Below, piece after piece: positions 1 to 8,431 of a stretch of 34,203 bases of DNA. How positions within the stretch are numbered: position 1 is the first letter of the stretch; each line of letters opens with the position of its first letter. This DNA comes from an uncultured Pelagibacteraceae bacterium (GTDB taxonomy: Bacteria; Pseudomonadota; Alphaproteobacteria; Pelagibacterales; Pelagibacteraceae). Under the pieces are notes generated by a model. The model saw only the letters and a program-made list of their open reading frames with translations, was not told the DNA's origin and did not search any database. Made by a program: the position numbers and the translations under genes. The stretch covers positions 1 through 34,203 of the forward strand of contig CACKCD010000008.1 of the NCBI GenBank assembly GCA_902598595.1, given 5' to 3'.

Positions 1-2
1 AT

Positions 3-215
3 GTTAAATTAATAAAATTTTTGCTAAAAGATAAAGGATTAACAATAAATGGAGTAAAAAAACTACTTAAATCAAATATAAATACTCTTGACGATTATAA
101 TTCATATAGTTTAAAAGCTGAGTATTTAAAAGAAAATATTACGAAAAAAAGTAAATCAATTTTAGATAAAATAAAGAAATTAAAAAATAAAAATGGCAAA
201 AAAATCACATCTTAA
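3..215 (+). CDS. MerR-family transcriptional regulator, C-terminal fragment (5' end outside window)
   Basis: Frame is open from base 3 (VKLIKFLLKDKGLTINGVKKLLK...), resembling the MerR N-terminal domain end 'I..LL.d.GlTI.GvkklL'; ORF track begins at an internal TTG. Confidence 0.7.
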   Translation, partial: VKLIKFLLKDKGLTINGVKKLLKSNINTLDDYNSYSLKAEYLKENITKKSKSILDKIKKLKNKNGKKITS

Positions 216-384
216 AGTAAGAATGGTTCCAGAAAGTAATCCAGACAGTAAATTTATTTACTACGCAAAAAAACCTACTAAAGGTGAAAAAGTGAAAAAT
301 AAATTAAAATTAAAGAAGTACAACCCAAACACAAGAAAACACGAGTTTTTTATAGAAAAAAAACTTCCACCCCATAGTAAGTAA
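193..384 (+). CDS. rpmG: 50S ribosomal protein bL33
   Basis: 63 aa, MAKKSHLKVRMVPES...FYYAKK...KLKLKKYNPNTRKHEFFIEKK typical of bL33. Confidence 0.9.
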   Translation: MAKKSHLKVRMVPESNPDSKFIYYAKKPTKGEKVKNKLKLKKYNPNTRKHEFFIEKKLPPHSK

Positions 385-666
385 TTATTTCTTTTTGAAA
401 TTTCTAAACTCGTAGTCAATATAAGCTTTAATCATAGCTGTCCATATTTTGACTGTTATCTTTGGATCAATTCTATTTTTTTTAGATCTTTTAGAGATTT
501 TTTTTAATATCACTGATATTCGTTTTTTATCGATTATATCTTTTTTAAATCTTTTATTTTTTAAAACTTGATCTACTAAATAGGTTCTTTTCTTAATTAG
601 TTTAAGAAATGAATCATCAAGTATATCTAATTTTTTTCTTATTTTTATAATATTTTTATTAACCAT
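385..666 (-). CDS. Chorismate mutase-like protein (AroQ fold)
   Basis: 93 aa all-helical; 'IRKKLDILDDSFLKLIKKRTYLVDQVLKNK' matches the AroQ-type 'R.eID.lD..ll.Ll.kR..l...v...K' pattern. Confidence 0.8.
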   Translation of the reverse strand: MVNKNIIKIRKKLDILDDSFLKLIKKRTYLVDQVLKNKRFKKDIIDKKRISVILKKISKRSKKNRIDPKITVKIWTAMIKAYIDYEFRNFKKK

Positions 667-678
667 AGCGACATTAAG

Positions 679-1743
679 ATGTTATTAAATTCAATATTTA
701 AAATATATATTAAGTTTATGCAATCATATGATCAAAAAAGTTATAAATTGTTTTATAATTGGCTATTAATCTCTTTCTGTATGATTTTTGCCATGATTAT
801 TGTCGGAGGATTAACTAGACTTACTGACTCTGGTCTTTCAATTACTGAGTGGGAGTTATTTACTGGTATTCTACCACCTTTAGATAATGAAACATGGAAT
901 AAATATTTTTTACTTTATAAAGAAATTCCACAGTATCAATTAATCAATGCTAATATGTCTATAGAAGAATTTAAAATTATTTTTTATTGGGAATATTTTC
1001 ATAGAATACTAGGGAGGGTGATAGGGCTTTTTTTTCTTGTTCCACTTTTATATTTTCACTTAATGACAAAGATTAACAAGAAACATATATATCTTTGTTA
1101 TTCAATTTTATCTTTAATTATTTTTCAGGGATTAATAGGTTGGTACATGGTAAAAAGTGGTTTAGTAAATAATGTTACTGTTAGCCATTACAGACTGTCA
1201 TTACATTTAAGCATAGCTTTTATAATAATTTCTTTAATATTCTGGTTAATTTTAAACATCAAAAAAAAAACTTTTAAAAATTTTTTTACATTAAATAAAA
1301 ACAACTTATTATTATTTTTTTTAATCTTTATAATTTTTGGGCAAGTAATTATGGGCGCATTTGTTTCTGGTTTAGATGCAGGAAAAATATATCAAACTTG
1401 GCCATTAATGAATAATGGTTATTTTCCAAATGATCTAATCATAAATAAAGCTAAAGATTTTTTTGATTTTGAGAGTCATAGTCTAATTCAATTTTATCAT
1501 CGAAATATAGCTTATTTTATTCTAGCTTACACTCTGTTTATAGGTGTTATTATTTTCAAGAATAAAGAAAAAAAACTTATTAAACCTTTTTATCTTTTAA
1601 TTACTATTTTATTCTTACAGATTTTTTTAGGGATAATAACTTTATTAAGTGGGTTAAATATGTTTATAGCTTCAGGCCATCAAATTTTCAGTCTTCTGCT
1701 CATGTTGAGTGCAATTAATCTTTATTATTATCAGATAAAATAA
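679..1743 (+). CDS. ctaA: Heme A synthase (COX15/CtaA family)
   Basis: Multi-TM; motifs 'GGLTRLTDSGLSITEWELFTGILPPL', 'EYFHRILGRVIG', 'MGAFVSGLDAGKIYQTWPLMNNGYFP', 'QFYHRNIAY'. Start may instead be Met at 718. Confidence 0.93.
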   Translation: MLLNSIFKIYIKFMQSYDQKSYKLFYNWLLISFCMIFAMIIVGGLTRLTDSGLSITEWELFTGILPPLDNETWNKYFLLYKEIPQYQLINANMSIEEFKIIFYWEYFHRILGRVIGLFFLVPLLYFHLMTKINKKHIYLCYSILSLIIFQGLIGWYMVKSGLVNNVTVSHYRLSLHLSIAFIIISLIFWLILNIKKKTFKNFFTLNKNNLLLFFLIFIIFGQVIMGAFVSGLDAGKIYQTWPLMNNGYFPNDLIINKAKDFFDFESHSLIQFYHRNIAYFILAYTLFIGVIIFKNKEKKLIKPFYLLITILFLQIFLGIITLLSGLNMFIASGHQIFSLLLMLSAINLYYYQIK

Positions 1744-1785
1744 ATTGACTTTTCAAGTTATTATTAGTAATTATCGCCATAAATA

Positions 1786-2247
1786 ATGACACCCTTTATT
1801 AAAAAGAAAGAAGTAAAAAAAGATTGGTATCTTATTAATGCTGAGAATGCAGCAGTAGGAAGATTGGCTTCTTATATTTCAAAAGTTTTAAGAGGAAAAA
1901 ATAAACCAACTTTTAACCCTCACATTGATAATGGAGATTTTGTAGTTGTTACAAATATTGATAAAATAAAGTTTACTGGAAAAAAGTTTCAAAATAAGAA
2001 ATATTATAAACATACTGGTCATCCAGGTGGTATAAAAGAAACCACTCCATCAATTTTAAAAGAAAAAAATAAAACTCAAGAAATTTTAAAATTGGCTGTT
2101 AAAAGAATGTTGCCCGGTGGGCCTTTAGCAAAAAAACAATTAACAAAATTAAAAATATATAATGGTGAAACTCATCCACACGATATACAGAAACCGAAGG
2201 TAATCGATTTTAATAAGCTAAACAAAAGAAACATAGTTAAAAACTAA
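1786..2247 (+). CDS. rplM: 50S ribosomal protein uL13
   Basis: 'WYLINAENAAVGRLASYISKVLRGKNKPTFNPHIDNGDFVVVTN' and 'MLPGGPLAKKQLTKLKIYNGETHPH'. Confidence 0.97.
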   Translation: MTPFIKKKEVKKDWYLINAENAAVGRLASYISKVLRGKNKPTFNPHIDNGDFVVVTNIDKIKFTGKKFQNKKYYKHTGHPGGIKETTPSILKEKNKTQEILKLAVKRMLPGGPLAKKQLTKLKIYNGETHPHDIQKPKVIDFNKLNKRNIVKN

Positions 2248-2687
2248 TGGAAAATTTACAAACTACAACTTCTAATACAAAAAAAATTAAACTTGATTTT
2301 AAGGACAGTAAATATGCAACTGGCAGAAGAAAGAGATCGATAGCAAAAGTTTGGGTAAAAAAAGGATCTGGAAATATTTATGTGAATGGGATTAAAATGA
2401 ATGACTACTTCAAAAGACCTGTTCACCAAATCATTGTAACGAGACCTATGGAAATATCAGAAGTTAGAACTAGTTATGATGTTAAATGTTCTGTCAAGGG
2501 TGGAGGACTATCAGGTCAAGCAGGTGCAATTATTTTAGGTATTTCTAAAGCACTAATCTCACACGATGAGCTTTTAAAAAAGAATCTTAAAAAAGATAAA
2601 TTAACCACCCGGGACTCTCGTGTAGTAGAGAGAAAGAAATACGGGCATAGAAAAGCCAGAAGAAGTTTCCAATTCTCTAAGAGATAA
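2247..2687 (+). CDS. rpsI: 30S ribosomal protein uS9
   Basis: 'YATGRRKRSIAKVWVKKGSGNIYVNG', C-term 'DSRVVERKKYGHRKARRSFQFSKR'; TAATG overlap with rplM. Confidence 0.97.
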   Translation: MENLQTTTSNTKKIKLDFKDSKYATGRRKRSIAKVWVKKGSGNIYVNGIKMNDYFKRPVHQIIVTRPMEISEVRTSYDVKCSVKGGGLSGQAGAIILGISKALISHDELLKKNLKKDKLTTRDSRVVERKKYGHRKARRSFQFSKR

Positions 2688-2730
2688 TCATTTAAATTTA
2701 ACAATTAACTGTACGGTGTTATAAGATTAA

Positions 2731-3765
2731 ATGTCTAAAAAAAAAATTAATATAGCTGTAATAGGAGCTACAGGATACACGGGTTTGGATTTAGTATTTT
2801 TACTATCTAAACATCCAAAAACGAATATTTTATATTTGTGTGCTACGCAAAATTTAGGAAAAAATATTTCTTTTTTTGATAAAAGAATTAAAAAGAAATT
2901 ACCAAAAATTTCCACTGTTAAAAAAATAAATTGGTCAAATATTGATTTAGCATTTCTTTCTTTACCTAATGGTGAAGCTCAAAAACTTGTTAAAAAAATT
3001 TATTATAAATATCATAATGTAAGATTTATTGATTTATCTGCTGATTTTAGGATTACAGATTTTAATAAATATAAAAAAAATTATAAAATAAAACATATGG
3101 CAGCAAAGCTCATAAAAAATTCTATTTATGCAATTCCCGAATTTGTCAAAAAAAATATTCATAAATATAGAATTATAGCAAATCCAGGTTGTTATCCGAC
3201 GTCAATACAAATCCCTTTAATGCCATTAATAAAAAAACAATTAATTAATATTGAAAATTTAACTATAGATTCCAAGTCTGGATATTCGGGGGCAGGGAAA
3301 AACTTAGAAAAAAAATTCAAACATGATAATTTATATCATTCTACTTTTGCCTATAGCACAAAAAATCATAGACATATTTGTGAAATTGATCAGGAGTTTA
3401 AAAAATACACAAAAAAAAACATTAAATTTACTTTTAATCCACACATACTTCCAACATTTAGGGGAATTTTAACCTCTATATATATACAGCTAAAGAAAAA
3501 CTCATCATCGAAAAAATTGAGAAATGAATTAGTAAAATATTATAAAAATAATAAATTTATAAAAATATTAAAACTAAATTCTGAACTTGGTTCTGGTAAT
3601 GTTTTAAATACGAATAATTGTGAAATCTCAATTTGCAATACTAGATTTAAAGATAGAATTGTTATTCTATGTGCAATTGATAATTTAGTTAAAGGGGCCT
3701 CTGGCCAAGCAATTCAAAATATGAATTTGATCTATAAATTTCAAGAAACTCTTGGTTTAAAATGA
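2731..3765 (+). CDS. argC: N-acetyl-gamma-glutamyl-phosphate reductase
   Basis: 'VIGATGYTGLDLV', catalytic 'NPGCYPTSIQIPLMPL', 'SKSGYSGAGK', C-term 'NLVKGASGQAIQNMNL'. Confidence 0.95.
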   Translation: MSKKKINIAVIGATGYTGLDLVFLLSKHPKTNILYLCATQNLGKNISFFDKRIKKKLPKISTVKKINWSNIDLAFLSLPNGEAQKLVKKIYYKYHNVRFIDLSADFRITDFNKYKKNYKIKHMAAKLIKNSIYAIPEFVKKNIHKYRIIANPGCYPTSIQIPLMPLIKKQLINIENLTIDSKSGYSGAGKNLEKKFKHDNLYHSTFAYSTKNHRHICEIDQEFKKYTKKNIKFTFNPHILPTFRGILTSIYIQLKKNSSSKKLRNELVKYYKNNKFIKILKLNSELGSGNVLNTNNCEISICNTRFKDRIVILCAIDNLVKGASGQAIQNMNLIYKFQETLGLK

Positions 3766-4328
3766 AAAAAATATTACTTTTTTTAATCATTTTAGTAATT
3801 TATGGATGTAACAAGCCTAAGACAGTTTTGATTTGCGGAGATCATGTTTGTGTCAATAAAATAGAAGCCGAACAATATTTTGAAGAGAATTTAACATTAG
3901 AAGTTAAAGTTATAGATAATAGAAAATCTAAAGAAATTAGTCTTGTGGAGCTTAATTTAAAATCAAATTCAGAAGATAAAAAGGAAATTAATATTTTTAG
4001 TAAAAAGAAAACTAATAAAAAATTAAAAGAGTTATCTAGTGCCGAAATAAAAAAGAAAAAAGATGAAATAAAAGAAAGAAAAAAGGTTAATAATAGAAAA
4101 GCAAAAGATAAAAAAATTACTAAGCAAGCAAAATTAATAAAATCCAAAGAAAAGCAAAAATCTCAAAATAATATAATAAAAAGTGAAAAAATTGTTAACA
4201 ATCCTAGTAAAAAAATAACTGATATTTGTACTATACTTGAAAAATGTAGTATTGATGAAATATCTAAATTTTTAGTTAAACAAGGTGAAAAAAGAAAGTT
4301 TCCAGATATTACAATTAGAGAAAATTAA
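3762..4328 (+). CDS. Putative lysine-rich lipoprotein of unknown function
   Basis: Hydrophobic N-terminus with lipobox-like 'LVIYGC', then highly Lys-rich low-complexity region; 4-nt overlap with argC and 1-nt overlap with hom supports a real gene. Confidence 0.7.
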   Translation: MKKILLFLIILVIYGCNKPKTVLICGDHVCVNKIEAEQYFEENLTLEVKVIDNRKSKEISLVELNLKSNSEDKKEINIFSKKKTNKKLKELSSAEIKKKKDEIKERKKVNNRKAKDKKITKQAKLIKSKEKQKSQNNIIKSEKIVNNPSKKITDICTILEKCSIDEISKFLVKQGEKRKFPDITIREN

Positions 4329-5623
4329 TGAAAAAAAATAATAAACTCAACATAGCTATTGTTGGCCTAGGCAATATAGGTAGCTATTTATACAAATATT
4401 TAAAAGATAATAAAGAAATATTAGCAAAAAAGAATAACTGTATACCTAACGTTATTTTTGTTTCAGCAAAAAATAAAAATAAAAAAAGAAATATAAAAAT
4501 AAATAAAAAAAAATGGCTTAAAAATTATTTAGATGCAACAAAATCAAAAGATGTAGATATAATTATTGAATTAATTGGAGGAGCAGAAGGAGCAGCAAAA
4601 AAATTAGTTTTTAGTGCATTGAAAAATAAAAAGCACGTTGTAACTGCAAATAAGGCACTTATAGCAAAATATGGCGATCAACTATCTAAAATTGCTGAAG
4701 AAAATAATGTTAATTTAGAATTTGAGGCTGCTGTATGCGGAGGTGTGCCAATTATAAGATCTTTGAAAGAAGGTTTAATAGCAAATAAAATAAATAAAGT
4801 ATATGGAATTTTCAACGGAACATCTAATTATATCCTTTCTACTATGGATAAGGAGAATAAGAATTTTAATGATGTTTTAACAGATGCAAAAAAATTAGGT
4901 TATGCAGAATCAAATCCTTTATCAGATTTAAATGGTGATGATGTTGCTGCAAAATTAAAAATACTATCTTCTTTATGTTTTAACTCATTTGTTGATCATA
5001 ATATTCATGTAGAAGGAATTAGTTTTATTGACAAACTAGATATAGATAACGCTAATAAACTTGGATATAAAATAAAGTTATTAGGTGTTTCAGAAATAAT
5101 AAACAATAAAGTTTATCAACGTGTTCATCCAACTTTAATTGAAAAAAGTTCTTATATTGCAAGCATTGATGGTGTTTTAAACGCTGTTATAGTTGATGGA
5201 AAACCTGTTGGTCAGAGTGTTATTCAAGGAGAAGGCGCTGGGCCAGAAGCTACTACTTCTGCATTAGTATCGGACATTTCTTCTATTTTAAGAGGAAATG
5301 TCAAATTTCCATTTTCTATATCTATCAAAGAAAGAAAAAAACTAAGATATCAAAATATATCAGAAAGATTTTTTTCGGCTTACTTACGTTTTGAAGTTCT
5401 AGATAAACCAGGAGTTTTATCAAACATAACAAACATATTCTCTAAGAACAAAGTCTCGATTAAAAGACTAATTCAAAATCCCAACAAATCAAAAAAATTC
5501 TCTTCGATCGTAATAATTACTCATGATTCTAAAGATAAATTTTTAAATAAAATTATAAAACAAACTGAAAAAAAAAATTATTTAATTAAAAAACCTAAAT
5601 TAATTAGAATTGGCGCTAATTAA
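4328..5623 (+). CDS. hom: Homoserine dehydrogenase (with C-terminal ACT domain)
   Basis: 'IAIVGLGNIGSYLYKYL', 'VVTANKALIAKYG', 'GVPIIRSLKEGL', 'GIFNGTSNYILSTM', 'YAESNPLSDLNGDDVAAKLKIL', C-term ACT-like 'RFEVLDKPGVLSNITNIFSKNKVSI'. Confidence 0.96.
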   Translation: MKKNNKLNIAIVGLGNIGSYLYKYLKDNKEILAKKNNCIPNVIFVSAKNKNKKRNIKINKKKWLKNYLDATKSKDVDIIIELIGGAEGAAKKLVFSALKNKKHVVTANKALIAKYGDQLSKIAEENNVNLEFEAAVCGGVPIIRSLKEGLIANKINKVYGIFNGTSNYILSTMDKENKNFNDVLTDAKKLGYAESNPLSDLNGDDVAAKLKILSSLCFNSFVDHNIHVEGISFIDKLDIDNANKLGYKIKLLGVSEIINNKVYQRVHPTLIEKSSYIASIDGVLNAVIVDGKPVGQSVIQGEGAGPEATTSALVSDISSILRGNVKFPFSISIKERKKLRYQNISERFFSAYLRFEVLDKPGVLSNITNIFSKNKVSIKRLIQNPNKSKKFSSIVIITHDSKDKFLNKIIKQTEKKNYLIKKPKLIRIGAN

Positions 5624-6564
5624 TGTCTTTAAAACCTGAATATTTAAATTTATTTGTTAATGCTACTGAAAAAGCTGCTTATGGTGCATCTAAATTTATT
5701 GGGAAAAATGATAAAATCGCAGCCGACCAAGCAGCTGTTGACAGTATGAGAAGCGAGTTTAATAAAATTGATATGGATGGAAAAATTGTTATTGGTGAAG
5801 GTGAAATGGATGAGGCACCAATGCTTTTTATTGGTGAAAAAGTTGGTACAAAAAAAGGTCAAAAAATAGATCTGGCCGTTGATCCATTAGAAGGAACAAA
5901 CTTTGTTGCAAAAAATTTACCAAATTCATTTTCTGTGTTGGCTGCCGCGGAAGAAGATAAATTATTTTTTGCGCCAGATACATACATGGAAAAAATTGCT
6001 ATAGGATCAAATTTACCTAAAAATTTAGTAGATCTAGATAATAGCGTTGAAAAGAATATATCCCTTTTAGCAGAAGCTAAAAACACAACTCCTGATAAAA
6101 TAACTGTATGTATCTTAGATAGACCTAGACATGATGAAATAATATTTTCTTTAAAAAAAATGAATGTAAACTTAAAATTAATTAGCGATGGAGATGTTGC
6201 GGGCATAATTTATATAGTTGATCAAAACTCTCCAGTTGACATGTATATGGGTATTGGAGGGGGGCCTGAAGGCGTCCTAGCTGCAGCTGCATTAAGTTGT
6301 TATGGCGGTCAAATACAAACAAGACTTGTATTAGATGCTGATGAATCTGTTAAAGCAAAAAAAATGGGAATAACTGATTTAAAAAGAAAATATAATATTG
6401 ATGATATGATAAAAGGCGATGTAATATTTTGTGCAACAGCTATAACTAATGGTGACTTAGCTAATGGAATTAAAGATCAAAAAGAATTCTATGAGGCTAG
6501 CACAATAGCTTTGCATAAAGAAGGTAAAGTTAATACTTTGTTTAAAAATAAACATAAAAAATGA
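5623..6564 (+). CDS. glpX: Fructose-1,6-bisphosphatase class II
   Basis: 'GKIVIGEGEMDEAPMLFIGE', 'DLAVDPLEGTN', 'MGIGGGPEGVLAAAALSCYGGQIQ'. Confidence 0.96.
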   Translation: MSLKPEYLNLFVNATEKAAYGASKFIGKNDKIAADQAAVDSMRSEFNKIDMDGKIVIGEGEMDEAPMLFIGEKVGTKKGQKIDLAVDPLEGTNFVAKNLPNSFSVLAAAEEDKLFFAPDTYMEKIAIGSNLPKNLVDLDNSVEKNISLLAEAKNTTPDKITVCILDRPRHDEIIFSLKKMNVNLKLISDGDVAGIIYIVDQNSPVDMYMGIGGGPEGVLAAAALSCYGGQIQTRLVLDADESVKAKKMGITDLKRKYNIDDMIKGDVIFCATAITNGDLANGIKDQKEFYEASTIALHKEGKVNTLFKNKHKK

Positions 6565-8345
6565 ATTCAGTATCAGTTACTGGAAAAAATTGGATCTTAA
6601 AAAAGTTTGATCAAGAAAAAATAGTTTATTTAAAAGATAATTTTTTTCTTGATGAAATTATAGCTAAACTACTTGTTTTAAGAAATATTAAAAAAGAAGA
6701 TATTAATAGTTTTTTAAACCCTTCAATTAAAAATCTTTTGCCAAACCCTAACAGTTTATTAGATATGGAAAAATCATCTTTAAGAACATTGGAAGCAATT
6801 AGAAATAAAGAAAAAATAGGAGTTTTTGGTGACTACGATGTAGACGGAGCTACTTCAACAGCTTTACTTGGAAGATATTTTGATGAGCTGAAATTAAATT
6901 ATGAAATATATATACCAGATCGAAAAACCGAAGGTTATGGACCATCAATAAAAGGTTTCAAAGAGTTAATTGAAAAAAATGTTAAAGTTATTTTTACAGT
7001 TGATTGTGGAACTTTATCTTTTGAGGCCATAGATTATGCAAAAAATAACAATATAGACGTTATTGTTTTAGATCATCATCAGTCTGAAATTAGTTTACCA
7101 AAAGCTTATTCTGTCGTTAATCCAAATAGATTGGATGATAAATCTAACCTTCAATATTTATGCGCAGCAGGTGTTTCATTTATGTTTTTAGTTTCGATAA
7201 ATAGACAGCTTAGATTAATTGACTGGTTTAAAAAGAATTCAACAAATGAACCTAACTTAATAAATTATTTAGATTTGGTTTCTTTGGGAACTGTCTGTGA
7301 TGTTGTGCCTTTAGTTGGTTTAAATAGAGCTATTGTTAAACAGGGATTAAAAATTTTAAAAGCAAAAGAAAATCTTGGTTTAAAAACTTTACTAAATATT
7401 TGTAAAATTGAAACAAACCCATCTATTTATCATTTAGGGTATATTTTAGGACCTAGAATTAATGCAGGAGGAAGAGTTGGTAAATGCTCACATGGAGCAA
7501 ATCTACTATTAAATTCAAATCCTAAAGAAGTTTTTAAATTAGCTACAGAATTAGATCAGTATAATAAAGAAAGAAAAATGTTAGAAAAAGATCTTATAGA
7601 AAAAATCTTAATCGATTCAAAAACTAAGTTTGAAGACCCAATTTTAATTTTGCAAGGTAAAGATTGGCACGAAGGAATTATTGGTATTGTTGCATCAAGA
7701 TTAAAAGATAAGTTTAATAAACCAGCTATTATCATTTCTATAAACGGCGATATAGGTAAAGCATCAGCTAGATCAATTGTAGGTTTTGATATTGGATCTG
7801 CGATCATAGCTGCTGTTCAAGAGAAAATTCTTTTAAAAGGTGGCGGACATAAAATGGCAGGAGGATTTTCTATCAATGTTTCTAATATAGAAAAATTTAA
7901 GCAATTTATATTCCGTCAATTTAAAAAAATTAACGAAGATTTAACTCAACAAAAACCATTATTCCTAGATAGTAAAATTGCACCATCTGCAATTAATTTA
8001 GAATTTTATGATAAAATTAATGTTTTATCACCATTTGGATCTGGCAACCCAGAGCCAAGATTTATTATAGAAAATTTGAAACCTGCTAACAGCAAGATTG
8101 TAGGAGATAAGCATATTAAATCTGTTTTGATTGGCGCTGAAGGAACAAGTATAAAAACAATAGCTTTTAATGCTGCTGATAATGAATTAGGAGCTTATTT
8201 GCTTAAAAAAAATAATAAGTCGTTCAATATAGCAGGAAAATTGTCTTTAAATGAATGGAGAGGGCAAAAAAATGTAGAGTTTATTATCGATGACATTTCT
8301 GTTAATAAGAACAACAAAAATAAGGTCCCATCGTCTATCGGTTAG
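6561..8345 (+). CDS. recJ: Single-stranded-DNA-specific exonuclease RecJ
   Basis: DHH motifs 'GDYDVDGATSTALL', 'VDCGTLSFEA', 'VIVLDHHQ', 'GPRINAGGRVG', 'LKGGGHKMAGGFSI'; stop codon lies inside the tRNA-Glu gene. Confidence 0.96.
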   Translation: MNSVSVTGKNWILKKFDQEKIVYLKDNFFLDEIIAKLLVLRNIKKEDINSFLNPSIKNLLPNPNSLLDMEKSSLRTLEAIRNKEKIGVFGDYDVDGATSTALLGRYFDELKLNYEIYIPDRKTEGYGPSIKGFKELIEKNVKVIFTVDCGTLSFEAIDYAKNNNIDVIVLDHHQSEISLPKAYSVVNPNRLDDKSNLQYLCAAGVSFMFLVSINRQLRLIDWFKKNSTNEPNLINYLDLVSLGTVCDVVPLVGLNRAIVKQGLKILKAKENLGLKTLLNICKIETNPSIYHLGYILGPRINAGGRVGKCSHGANLLLNSNPKEVFKLATELDQYNKERKMLEKDLIEKILIDSKTKFEDPILILQGKDWHEGIIGIVASRLKDKFNKPAIIISINGDIGKASARSIVGFDIGSAIIAAVQEKILLKGGGHKMAGGFSINVSNIEKFKQFIFRQFKKINEDLTQQKPLFLDSKIAPSAINLEFYDKINVLSPFGSGNPEPRFIIENLKPANSKIVGDKHIKSVLIGAEGTSIKTIAFNAADNELGAYLLKKNNKSFNIAGKLSLNEWRGQKNVEFIIDDISVNKNNKNKVPSSIG

Positions 8346-8398
8346 GACAGTTGGTTTTCATCCAACAAAGAGGGGTTCGATTCCCCTTGGGACCGCCA
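8324..8398 (+). tRNA. tRNA-Glu (anticodon TTC), CCA encoded
   Basis: Cloverleaf by eye: acceptor GGTCCCA/TGGGACC, D stem GTCT/GGAC, anticodon stem GTTGG/CCAAC with loop TTTTCAT, T arm AGGGG-TTCGATT-CCCCT, then G-CCA. Confidence 0.96.
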
Positions 8399-8431
8399 TA
8401 ATTTAAAAGATTATTTTTGGTATTATAAAGT

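Noticed and set aside
2516-2915. Antisense ORFs opposite rpsI and argC (2516-2704, 2727-2915)
   Set aside because: Fully or largely opposite well-identified genes; no recognizable motifs
3842-4147. 101-aa antisense ORF opposite the Lys-rich lipoprotein
   Set aside because: Phe/Leu/Ser-rich sequence is the mirror of the AAA/GAA-rich sense strand
5650-6206. Antisense ORFs opposite glpX
   Set aside because: Shadow ORFs of a conserved gene
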